From Nemophila menziesii (Eukaryota; Streptophyta; Magnoliopsida; Boraginales; Hydrophyllaceae), in the NCBI GenBank assembly GCA_029959085.1, contig JARWIR010000002.1, forward strand, positions 77,342,224 to 77,406,223: a stretch of 64,000 nucleotides of DNA. The letters run 5' to 3'. Made by a program: the position numbers and the translations under genes. Every line of letters begins with the position of its first letter. Within the stretch, counting starts at the first letter, position 1. Of this stretch, positions 21,841-33,116 are shown piece by piece. The notes below the pieces were generated by a model. The model had not been told where the DNA came from. It was given only the letters and a program-made list of their open reading frames with translations, and did no database searches.

Positions 21841-23830
21841 ATGTCAATTGACAGTTCAATAGTTAATTGTGAAGATGAATACGAAATCGAAATTGATCTG
21901 AAAGTTGAATAACTTACACACGAACCATTTAGGAAGAGAACTATGAAGAAAAAGTCATCAGTTTGGGAGGACTTTCTTGTATTCATGTCAACTAAGTTAA
22001 AAAGCAAGGTGCATGTTTTATAAACAATTGTTACTAGTTGTAGACTTGGGTATATATTACTACTCATTATAATTGACATAACAAAAAATTGATGAGTAGA
22101 AAGGATGTACTTGGAGCAAAGTCTCAAGGTGTTATAGCATTCAATGCATCTGAAAATGGAAATCTTGTTACTTTTAAATATGATCCACCTAAGGTAAGAG
22201 AGTTTGCCGCACACATGGTTCTTGCACATGGGTTTTCGTTTAATCATATAAAGCATGTTGTTTTTAACAAGCTCATGAAAGCAGATTTTCCATATCGGGA
22301 GAAGATATCCCAAAACATGGTCAGAAGTGACTGGTTTTCTACTTTTTTATATTGAGAAAATAAAGTTAAAAAATCTTTTGAAAGATGTTAGTAGAGTTAG
22401 TATTACAACTGATTTGTGGAACACGCCTGGAAAAATATACAATATATGGTTGTTACATGTCACTTTGTGGATGGTGATTGGAAATTACAGAAACATGTGA
22501 TAAGTTTTCGTAACATTCCCCTTCCGCATAATTTATTAGTGATTGATGATGTTCTTAATAGTTGTTTGGTAAATTTGGGACTTGAATATAAGGTGTCTAC
22601 CATTACGGTAGTAATGCTACTTATAATGATAAGCTAGTGTTGAGCTTAAAGTTAGACTCTGTATTGAGAGGAAAACTTGTTTTTGTTGGAAAGTTTTTTC
22701 ATATACGTTAATGTGCACACATACATAATCTATTCGTGCGTGATAGGTTGAAACATATAGGTGTCGTGTTATGATAGTAAGGGAAGCAATTATATATTCA
22801 CCACATAATGCATTATGCCTTAAAAAGTTCCATGAAAAATCTAATCAAATATCGTTGCCTTCAAGTAAATTGATATTAGATTGCCCAACGAGATGGAATG
22901 AGACTTATATGAGGTTAGATTCTATATCAGTCTATAAATAAGTTTCTCCTAGGTATGTAAATAAAGATCCTGTGTTTACTTATGTACCTATTAGTCAATT
23001 TTTGGTTAATGTGGATCAAGTATGTCAATTTTAGGCTTTTTTCATGAAGTCACTAACATGATTTTGGGATTAAATTAAGATATGGAGGATTAAAGAAGTA
23101 ATATATAAGCAGATGAAAAGTACATGTAAGTTCATGAAGGATATGGCTACATCTACGAATGATAAGTATGATAAATATTGGGGATATAGTAATTTATTAA
23201 TTTCATTGGCAGTTGTATTAAATATGAGGTACAAAATAGAACTTGTTGAATTTGTTTTATTGCAATATATTCGGAATCAGAATCACGTGAACAAATCAAA
23301 AAAGTTAGTGATACTCTAAATGAGCTATATAATGACTATGTGGTTTCGTATACTTCGTCGGTTCATGAAGAGGAGAAAACCCGAGGGAGTTAATTTCACC
23401 TCTAATGAAGATCTCAGCTGCAAAGAAAAGTTTATCTCTTCTAGGAGGCGGACTGAATTTGAAAAACCAAGAAAGTCAGAGCTAGACATATATTTTGATC
23501 ATGGTCTTTACAAGCCTGATGATGAATTTGATGCCTTGGAGTGGCGAAAAGAGAATATCCACAAATTTCGTGTGTTATCAAAATTGGTGTGTGATATGTT
23601 AACGATTCTGATTACTACATTTGCTTCGGAATCTACTTTCAGTGTCAGAGGTAGAGTTATTGATCAATATCGGGCATCTTTATCAGTGAACATAATGGGA
23701 ATGTTGCTTTGTGCTTCTGATTGGGTTCGTGTGGTTCATGGAATTAAGACACATAGAATATTATATTTTTATATATGTATTATTTTAAACAAATGTTTTT
23801 ATTTTTTATGTTTTAAAAGAAGAAGATCGA
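21841..23830 (+). pseudogene. Decayed hAT-family (SLEEPER-like) transposase
   Basis: Pieces of one protein appear in order but in different frames: a BED-finger start (KKKSSVWEDF near 21950), an N-terminal region (22089-22355, FKYDPPKVREFAAHMVLAHG), a catalytic-region piece (near 22390-22590, VSITTDLWN and DGDWKLQKHV), a CPTRWNETYMRLDS piece near 22880, a KYWG…LNMRYK piece (23113-23300), and the hAT dimerisation domain (23470-23750, LDIYFDHGLYKPDDEFDALE; ASESTFSVRGRVIDQYRASL). Several frameshifts and stops separate them, so no functional protein is possible. The order matches RICESLEEPER/DAYSLEEPER-type proteins. Inverted ends and the 8-bp target repeat were not found. Confidence 0.88.
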
Positions 23831-26034
23831 GGATATACACAGATTGAGTAGTGTCTTAAGGTAATCTGTAAAGATTATTTAAATATATAACAATTAGTGG
23901 GATCTCTCAGTATGGTTATATGATATGTTATATGTATATAATGATTTTTTTTATATAAATAGATTTAATTGCTAATTAGGTCCAAAACACAACAAAGCAT
24001 ACTTTAAGAAGTCTACCCCAAAAATTTGGATAAATAAGGTCCAAAATATTATTTTAGTCTTATATTATACCTAATATAACCTTATAAAAAATATACAACC
24101 AAAAACATTGGAAAACAGTGAAACATAAAATCTAATAGTCATCTCTTCACACTCGCTCTCATGCACAAGAAACCGCCTCCGCTTCCACCATCTTTAACCC
24201 CTGCTTGGCTACGCCATCAACAATTGAAGACCCAAATTAAGGTGAGAAAATAATTTTTACGATTGAAATTCTAAAAATTTAATTATTTTTTAACTAATCT
24301 CATCACTTTTACAGTTTTTTAAAATTATCTAATTTAAATAGAATTACAGTCGTGATGTATATAATATTTTAATACAAATTATAGCTATTTTATGACCAAT
24401 GGAGAAGTGATGCGCTGCGAATAAGATCTTATTATCGTATTGATGTTTATTATATTTCTATACAAATTCTACAGTGGCCATTTTATGTAAATAAGTGATG
24501 TTTATTATATTTTTATACAAATCCCACAATGGCCAGATGACCAATGGAAGACTTTTACCGCATAAGTAGTGATGCGCTGATACAACCTTTTATTCTTTTG
24601 AATTATTTTGCAGTATATTAGAATTTAGTTATTTGCTGTATTTTTTGAATTCTATTGAAATAAATATTTATTTGATACAATTGATAAATTTTGATCTTAT
24701 ACTATATCTTTTGAATTGTTTTGCAGTAAATGTTCATTTGATGCAAGTTTTGAAGATATTTACATACCCCAGTTTGTGTCGGATAGCCTAATGAATTTGC
24801 ATCGGACAACCCAATAAATTTGTGTCGGACTACCAGTGAATTTGTGTCGGACAGCCTATTGAATTTGTATGAATTTGTATCAGCCCAGTGATTGTGTTTT
24901 AGCCCACTGAAGGATATTTTGGACATAGATTGTTAGTAAAATTGGCTGGACCTTGAAGATAGTTATTTTGGCTATGGCCTTTTTGAATTAAAACCCCATA
25001 AAAATATAAGGCCATATTTGTTGTCTCATTGCCGCATTTTTATATCTTTTTCCAAGATAATCTGAAATTTTGTTGATTCTCTCTAATCTTGAAATTAAGA
25101 ATGACCGTAAAGTGGGATATGAAAAGGGATCATGGTGTTGGGAGTGAACTTTGATAATTTATTTCAAAGTTAGGTAGGTTTCTTGTATAAAAGCATAAAT
25201 AATTTTTCGTCACAACTTTTTCAACTATTAAAGTGACTAATTTGGCATCGTTTATACTAGTTTGACCAATCATAGGCAAGTGATTATAGTTAAGAACACT
25301 ATTATGCTTGAAGTAGGAAGCTTTTAGTCAAGTGTTGCACCATAGGAAGATTTTTAATAATGTATTCATGGGATATAAAAATAAATTAAACACCCATTCA
25401 ATTGGTTTTACTATTCTGTCCCCTTCAATTATTGTTGTGAGAAGATAAAATAATTGTAGGGTTGTTTCAGGTTTTTTATGATATTTCAAGAGGTATAAAT
25501 GCATTTAACCCAAAATAATTCATTGCATAAAAAATAAGTTTATGAAAATATAAGCGACTAACCGCAAAAATTATTTATTGCATAAAAGATAAGTTCATTT
25601 AGGTTTTTTTTTATCTAAATGGAGATGATAATTCATCACAATTTTTATAATGTTCAATTTTATTAATATACTTTTTTACTCGAATTAAATGTTCATTGGC
25701 AGGTGATTTATGCCCACATTTTGGATTACAAGTTGTTTGCTATTTTCATGTTCAAGGAACACTTTTTTGGCTGATATCTATGTTAGGATATGTAATTATA
25801 TTGAACCCTTAAACATTATATGATTTGAATACCTAATATTTAAGGTATAATCTTGGATGATTAACTTATTTCATGATTTTGAGCTTGATGTTTTTTTTAT
25901 TGACGTGAATATGGCATAATTTTAGTCATTTGTGAACTTTTTATTTAAAGAGTTATTTGAGCTTATATCCTAACTTATAAAAAAATTAAATGATTTTTCA
26001 AACTCATAGCTAATAAATATTTCCGTCTAAGCTT

Positions 26035-26275
26035 TCGAGCTCGAGTTCGGCATTCAAATAAATAGAACAAGCAGTCAAGCTTAAGCTCGAGCTTGATTTT
26101 AGTATTGAGTTCTCTAGCCCGAGTTCGAGCATACCAATTTTTCTTCGATTTGAGTTCGAATAATGCTTCTAAAAGTTGGTTCATTTCAAGCTTGACTCAT
26201 TTAAATATATAAATAAACCAACTGAGTATGCACATCTAATACTCGGCTCGACTCGATTCATTTACAACCCTATGT
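26035..26275. repeat. CTCGAG-rich block ending in a hAT-like terminus
   Basis: GAGCTCGAG, AAGCTCGAGC and CGGCTCGACTCG words recur, and the block ends CATTTACAACCCTA, whose inverse TAGGGTTGTAAATG resembles the start of small plant hAT-like elements. The same block is at 13845-14095 (A) and 41185-41425 (C). A matching second end was not found, so the element call is tentative. Confidence 0.4.
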
Positions 26276-26677
26276 GCCCCTCCGATTGGTTATTTTTCTC
26301 GCAGGTTTAGGGGTATCTCTCGGTGATGTTGAAGGACGACATGGCTCGGTTTCAGGCCCTTTCCAGCTCGAATCACTGTAATATTATCATTATGGGTGTA
26401 CTCGTGAGATCTTTCTCGGTGAGATAGCTTATTCTGACTGTCTTCATTTTGGGCTTGCCTTATGCTTCTTTGTTGGGGATTTGTCTTCTCAAGTCAACGA
26501 TGTATGATGCACCAATGACGATTTCTATCTTTAAGTGGATAAACACTTTTTGTTGGGATTTTGGTGGGATCGGGGTATAGTAATGGACACTTTTATTCTG
26601 GCGTATCTCACTATTTCAATTTGTGACACTCGTGTTTAGGGATGTCAACAGTTCGGTTAATCACATAAATAAAAGCC

Positions 26678-27674
26678 ATGCTATAAAAGTTGTTTTGCAT
26701 GGAGAAAGGACAAAAACCATCAATCTCCAAACCAAGGCGTACATTTATTGGTTCACTAGAAAACTCAGGATTCCTCTCGTCAAATGTTTTCCAACTATGA
26801 CCATCGACAGGATGATGCAACATATCTTCGTCTGTAATTTTTCCAGTATGCATGGTGCTAAATCATATCTTCGGCTGTGTGCCTCGAAGCATACATTCTC
26901 TGTGACCTAAGCGCAATCGGAAAATAACGCAACTTCTTATGTGGCACTTTCTTCCCCTTCTTCGTGTCCCACTTTGATTCTCCACAAACTGGACATTTCT
27001 CAAGATTTTGGTTCGAATTATAATACAAAACAAAATCATTCAAACACACGTCGATCGTGGTGTATCCCATGCCCAAACTTTCCAACTTTCTATTGCAATC
27101 TGCATAAGAATCAGGTAAATTATAACCTTCAGGCGAAACACGACCCAATAATTGAAGAAGTTCGGTAAAAGAGGTGTTTGTCCAGTTCTTCTTCAATTTC
27201 ACATGAATTAATTAGCTTGGCTATGAAATCCAATGAACTCATCTTAGTAGAACCGGGGTACAAATCTGTCTCTATTTCCTTGAACAACGTGTCGAAACAC
27301 TCATGACCCATTCCATTAAGATTCTCGTCACTTATCTCGGTGTCACCGGAGTGCACGCCAGTTTCAATAGTGGGTCTCAAATCATCCAACACATTACATT
27401 TCATTATCTACGTATGGTCCATTCACGGGAATTACTACTTCTTCCACATGTTTCGTCCAAACCTCATACGATGTCCAAGTACCCCATTGAAAAAGACGCC
27501 CTTGAACTTCGCCAATTGGAAATTTTAGATAATTAAAACAATGATTACACGTACGGACGAAATATTTTACCGACTATAAATCCATTTGTTTTCTCACAAA
27601 ATTAATAAATTCTATTATACCCGACATATATCCTCTCGTACCAAAATCATTTGATTTGATCCAACTCTTGTCCA
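26678..27674 (-). pseudogene. tnp2 5' fragment, frameshifted
   Basis: The minus strand carries the N-terminal domain (start near 27674), the region equivalent to residues 100-270 of the element 1 protein (TELLQLLGRV, CPVCGESKWD, KKLRYFPIA) and part of the core up to GLEIDGFCPFSMQNN. There are stops in the N-terminal part, a frame change near 27200 and a TAG in place of the expected Trp codon near 26858. The 3' two-thirds of the gene is missing. Confidence 0.85.
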
Positions 27675-28819
27675 TTACCCGGTTCTTTATCTAAATTAAT
27701 TTAAACAATTTATTAAAATTATAACCAAATAAAAAAAATTAAAAAAAATAATAAATAGCAACTATCGCACAAAAAAAAAACTCAGTAACTCGAAATTACA
27801 AAAATGCCTTTAAGTTATCTAAATATAGTTCACTAAGGCCCTAAATTAATTATTTTTAAATTACATTTAAACCCCTAAATTTATTCAAATTTAAATGTCC
27901 CTAAGTTTCATTAATAGTTAACTAAGGCCCCAAATTATTTTTTAAATTACATTTTCCCCTAAAATTATTATAAATAACTAAAATGCTCTAAATTATCTAA
28001 AGAGTTTGCTAAATCCCCTAAATTATTATTTAAATTACACTTTAGCCCCTACAATTATTATAATTTAAACAAAAATAAAAAAAGATTAAAATTCTAACAC
28101 GAAATTCAAAAATAAAAATTATATCACAGAAAACAACAATTATATCACAAAATACACTTAGTACTACATATTGGATTTATCTAATAAAAATTACAACAAC
28201 GATTATATAATTTAAACAAAAATAAAAAAGATAAATATTCAGAAAATACCTATTTTTTTGGAGAATTTGATGGATAATTTTGCTTGAAAGTAGGGCGTGC
28301 TAGATGTCGCGGAGAAGTTTCGTTACAAATGGGCCCGAAAATAATTTGTGGGTTAGGAAAAAAATTTAGAGAGTTTTGGGGTTTTTTTGAGTTTTTGGTG
28401 GTATATATTCGCAATAATGGCTAACTGCCCATTAGAAGAATTTAATTTGGCAAATCTTTAGCGAGGACAAAATATCCTCACAAATGACCACCTTTGTCCT
28501 CGCTAAAGATAGTTATCGCGACGACATCCTTGTCCTCGCAAAGATATTTTTTTCCATTATTTTTATCGGCTCGTTTGACCGACAATGTATAGGAGAGGAC
28601 AATGCCCTCGCAAAAGATCAACATTCACGACGACAAAATAGTCCTCGCGAAAGACAACCATTCTCGTGAACACTTTTTCTTTTTTAATTATTTTTTCCGC
28701 CCAGTTGACGCCCAACTTTAACGCAAGAACAATGTTCTCGCGAAAGATTGTCCTCCCTAAAGAGTCGATCTTTAGCGACGACACGCATGTCTACGCGAGA
28801 GTCCGTGCTTGTAGTAGTG
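26678..28819 (-). mobile_element. Truncated CACTA element related to element 1 (copy B)
   Basis: The 5' terminus, read on the minus strand, is CACTACTACA (28810-28819), identical to element 1. Subterminal GCGAGGAC-type motifs fill 28455-28800, and a tnp2 fragment lies at 26678-27674. Tnp2 similarity stops at about 26678, where host-like DNA begins; the far end is lost. This is the same insertion as the remnant in copy A, so it predates the duplication. Confidence 0.85.
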
Positions 28820-29760
28820 CTTGAGTTACACATTTTTGGGCGTAAATTTAATGTATATTGAATTTCGTAAATATTAAATTTAATGTATATTGAATTTTGT
28901 AAATATTAAAATACAAACTTGTTAATATTTATTAGAAATTTTCATATGTTAAGTTAAAAACATCCAAATACTATACCTTTTTTTTGTTTTTGGAATATAA
29001 AAAAGGGTTGATGCTCAATAAACCGCTGCAGCCTTATCCACCATGCATTCCGTAAAAGACGCTGTCTTTTTTAAAGAATTGTGCGTTATGGGAAGTTTTC
29101 CAAAATTCAAAATCTGATTTCTGGGAAATTTCCTATATATAACTTAAAATTTGAGTTTTAGGAAACTTTTCATAACTTAAACGACTTTTTTAATGGAGAA
29201 AAAAAAAGAAAAAACAATATATATGGTGCCTTTTATAGGTAAAAATATGATAGTTAGAGTGAAAAGGAATTGGTTCTAACTTCTTGAATATTAATCCTAT
29301 AAATAAATGGTAAACTATAAATTTTCTTGAAATTAAATTTTTAAGACATACGATGAAGTAAATTTGTGCTAAGTTTGATTCAAATCACTTGAACTATACA
29401 TATAACTCCAATTTTCACTTGTAAAAATTAAACTAAAATGATTAAATATGCTTATTCCAGACGAAGGAAACAATCAAAACAAATTAAAATAAGATTCTGT
29501 TTGGATATAAAACTGAAAAATCTAAATTTTCGTAAACATTCAAAACAAAAGATTCATAACCATATATGTGATAAACCCAAGTCATAACAAATAAATATCG
29601 AAAATAACACAAATATAGTAATTAATTCAATACATAACCATATATGATAAACCCAAGTCAAAACAAATAAATATCGAAAATAACACAAATATAGTCGAAA
29701 ATAACACAAATATAGTAATTAACACAATTGTCTCGTTCACCTTAAATATATGATCCATAT
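28820..29760. other. Non-coding stretch 3' of the copy B SET gene
   Basis: Equivalent to 17645-18598 of copy A, with the same weak SIRE-LTR likeness to about 29410. A short direct repeat of ATATCGAAAATAACACAAATATAG occurs around 29595-29715. No gene was seen. Confidence 0.45.
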
Positions 29761-30233
29761 TTAACCACTTTTATCAACCCAGTCACTTTTCCTTAAAGTA
29801 CCACAAACATTGCACTCCATCATCTTTGAAGATCTTGAAACTGGAGCTAGTGTTCCCCCACAGCTGTTTCGCTTACACATATATTTAACAAAGAATTCTG
29901 CATGAGGGAAATCATTACCTGAAGTCTCGTCTCCCATCACATCCGCGTCCATATCTGCCTCGTCAGCTTCCTCTTCATCATCTTCCTCCTCTTCATCATC
30001 TTCCAGATCTGACCAATTAGCTTCAACCTTGCATCGATCACATTCGCATACAATGCCATAATCCTCCTTCAATCTACTCTGTCTCTCGGGATAACCCATG
30101 TTAACAGGGAAATAACTCAGACAAATCTCTCTTCCTTGAGGAATATCGTGAAGAGCTCGAATAATCATTTCGGTATTCCAAGGAGAGACAGTTATATCGA
30201 CATAATCAAATCTACACGCATTTGGTAGGCAGT
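29761..30233 (-). pseudogene. ASHR2-like copy B, 3' half
   Basis: Carries the C-terminal part (from the residues after the NHDC motif to the stop), nearly identical to copy A through the acidic run and the Cys pairs. It ends …RKSDWVDKSG, which is probably the original C-terminus. A 16-nt deletion at the break shifts the frame, so even without the CACTA insertion the reading frame would fail here. The 5' half is at 39252-39890. Confidence 0.92.
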
Positions 30234-30378
30234 TGCCACAACAAGAAAATCCTTTTTTCCCAACTTCGTTTTGACCTTTAGACGACCCTTTTAAAGGGCT
30301 GGCTTATCTTTACCTGCACTTTATCCCATAGTGGCCTATACTCGTGTTGCCAATGTTATGACTACATCTTGATAGGAT

Positions 30379-30681
30379 AGTCGGCTATTGAGACCCCGTT
30401 TCCCAGCTGCCATCCAAAAAGAGTCGGCTATTGCGACCTCCTTTCCCAGCTCCCCTCCAAAAGAGTCGGCTATTGAGACCACCTTTCCCAGCTCCCCTCC
30501 AAAAGAGTCGGCTATTGAGACCTCTTTTCCCAGCTTTCTTCCAAATTAGAGTCGGCTATTGCGACCTCCTTTCCCAGCTCCCCTTCAAAAGAGTCGGCTA
30601 TTGAGACCTCCTTTCCCAGCTCCCCTTCAAAAGAGTCGGCTATTGAGACCTCCTTTCCCAGCTCCCCTTCAAAAGAGTCGG
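30379..30681. repeat. 42-bp tandem repeat array
   Basis: About seven units of 42 bp (unit starts at 30379, 30421, 30463, 30505, 30549, 30591 and 30633), each beginning GAGTCGGCTATTGAGACC. On the minus strand the period is 14 codons (DSFEGELGKEVSIA), so the array extends the frame of the tnpA-like gene. One unit is 44 bp, which breaks the frame there. Confidence 0.9.
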
Positions 30682-31225
30682 ATAATTTAAGTAACATTTT
30701 TCTTACTTTTAGAAATTCGATATGTAACTCTTTAAACGTGCTTGGCATCATATTCCAACGGGGATAAGTTAATGGAGCTAACCTCCCAAGTCTGGCAATA
30801 ACACCACAACAACTTCTAAATTTATCTGATCCATTTCCAATGGGCTGGCCAAATCTATTGTGGACAATTTGAACTTTATTTTTTGCAGCTGACTTGAAAA
30901 AGAGTTTCAATGTTGTACCAGATCTTCCTTTTCTAGTGTCCTTTGAGTTATCTTATATGCAAAGACAAATCGATTAGTTTGATAATATTTATACACATAT
31001 ATAAACAATATATACAACAAGAGTGAAAGAATTATTACCCTTCACTAATTCAGCTGCTATTGAATGAATATCAGGGAGTGGTGATTGTATGGAATCATGA
31101 TATACTGGCGATGTGACTGCCTCACTTGAAGTAGAATGTACTGGAATGTTTGATCTCTTACTTGAAGAGCCACTTAAGCTTCTTTTCCTTGAACCTTTTT
31201 TTGTTAATCTTTGAATAGTTTTCAT
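30512..31225 (-). pseudogene. Truncated tnpA-like gene of CACTA element 2
   Basis: A first exon (31225 to about 31040) encodes a basic Ser-rich start (KKGSRKRSLSGSSSKRS). After an intron ending near 30952, a second exon encodes NRFGQPIGNGSDKFRS…APLTYPRWNMMPSTF, the conserved start of plant Ptta/En/Spm (Transposase_24) proteins. The frame then runs into the 42-bp repeat array and stops at 30512. The remainder expected for the family is absent, apparently replaced by the repeats. Confidence 0.7.
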
Positions 31226-32709
31226 TTCTTTAATCTGATTTAACTACAGAACAAGTTTAGTATATAGATAATTAAACATGAACAATTAAAATTTGATTTA
31301 TTAATATAGTTAGTCTACATAACACACTTTGATTCAACTACATTACAATTTCAGATCATAAGCCGATTCACCTAAATAAAAAAGGTTAATCGATAAAACA
31401 CACTTTGATTCAAACAAAAAATTATATGAACTCTATTAAAAAATTAATCTATAGATAATCATATCATAGTTACATTACTTTATTTGAATTTTACAATCGG
31501 TTTGACCTAAAGTAATTATAAATAAATAATTATATTATGAATATCAGAAAATCGATTGTTTAAGGAAAATTCCATATATTACAGATATGAAATTGAAAAG
31601 GAAATCAAATGAGACAATAATTTATGAGATAAACAATATGTACCTGATGAAATTGAATATTAAAAGCCGTGAATAGGAAAGGAGAGAGCGAAGCTAAGAA
31701 GCTGTTGAGTTGAGAATTAGAAGCGGTGAAGAGCTTTCCTTTCCGTACAATAATGAATTTTCCGGTGAGATGTGTGTATTTTCCGGTGAGAAGTGAGTGT
31801 ATTTTCTGGTGAAAAGTAGGTGTGGAGAGAGAGATATTTTGTTGTTTTGCTAAATTTGTTATGTATCTACTACGCGTTTCTTTTATATCTAATATAAAGA
31901 GATTCTTTTACAAGATGAAGATGGGCTTCTCTCTTCTTCCTTTTTTTTAAAGTGATATTGGGCTTATGCGGTTTAAAAATGGGTTCATGTTATTTGGGCT
32001 TCTATTGTAAACTACTTCTCAATGAATCGTATCCTTGGTTATATTTCAGTTCAATTTTAATTTTTTTTTATACAGCTGAGTTATTGTTAATTTGCCTAGT
32101 GGAATTTAAGTGAGTTTCTACATGTTTTTGTTAATTTCGTGAATCTAGAATGTGAATTATAGATCAAGGAACTCATAATTGTTTTAGTGTCAGGCTTCAA
32201 TAATTGTTTCTGTGTGGGATTATCAATCTATTGCTAATCATTACGAGAATCTTACTGGATGGCTAAATGAGACCCTTGTAGTTATGCAGCAAAACTTAAA
32301 AGGGTAAATTGCACCATTGGTCCCTATGTTATGTAAAATAGCCAAATGTCACGAGGACACAATCCATCAGACACTCATATATACTTCAAGCAATGCAACT
32401 AATGACAGGTAATAATCTCATATCCTGTAAAAAATTATCCTTTTCTTTTACTGAGGTAAAAACAAAACTTATTTTATCTCTACAGAAAATCATATCAGAC
32501 ATGCACCAGTAATAAACGGAAAAATCATAGGCATGATTTCCATAGTAGATATAGTTCGAGCAGTATTAGATCAACAACAAGGAGATCTTCAACATACTAA
32601 TAATTTCATAAAAGGCCAATATTATTAAACCCACAAATGTAACTATTATCTCAATAACAATAAAACTACATTTCTTGCATTTTCAGTCCCTATATTATGC
32701 AATATCACC
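31226..32709. other. Non-coding stretch inside CACTA element 2
   Basis: No gene was seen. It includes the leader of the tnpA-like gene (31640-31830, with TTTTCCGGTGAG-type direct repeats at 31750-31815) and two copies of TTG(G/C)A-linked wording, GGTAAATTGCACCATTGGTCCCT at 32303 and CAGTCCCTATATTATGCAATA at 32684, which resemble ends of small repeats common in plants. Confidence 0.4.
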
Positions 32710-33036
32710 TCAATTTTTCCCACGAATTGCTTGTGAAGTTATAAACGAAACTTTAAGCGGTTCACCACCATTAAAACCTTGACTTTCCATTAACCCATTA
32801 AACTTTTTGGCTTCTTGAGAAAATCCACCATCAATAAGTGCACTAACAGTCCTTCTATAATCATTCTCCATAAGTTTATCCTTTTTACATTCCAATACAT
32901 TTAAACCTTGTAACACTTTTTTATCATCTCTAACGTTCGCATACATTTCACATAAACTAACACGTACTTTAATAGAAGGAGATTCACCTAAAATATTAGA
33001 GCCATTGTCAAAGTTCAAGAATAAAAAAGCCATCAA
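32710..33036 (-). pseudogene. PPR-like gene fragment inside CACTA element 2
   Basis: A 108-residue open frame between the tnp2 and tnpA-like genes has no likeness to CACTA proteins. YRRTVSALIDGGFSQEAKKF and the preceding KVRVSLCEMYANVRDDKKVL have the spacing and residues of helical pentatricopeptide repeats, with a C-terminal tail. It may be a host fragment captured by the transposon. Short length and absence of other exons argue against function. Identity is uncertain; no specific source gene is recognised. Confidence 0.4.
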
Positions 33037-33116
33037 CTAACAAAAGGGAGCAAAAATAAAAATATATAATAAAAAATTAAACAAGATAGGGAAAGGATAT
33101 GTAATATTCAGCTTAC

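Larger units (their letters stand above)
24041..30236. repeat. Segmental duplication, copy B (left part)
   Basis: Matches copy A from 11849 onward. It keeps the 597-bp block deleted in A and lacks A's MULE. 24041-26640 has no convincing gene; it holds the same leader-like block (24120-24240), the repeat array at 24773-24880 and the CTCGAG-rich region near 26035-26260. The copy is cut by CACTA element 2 and resumes at 39249. Confidence 0.9.
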
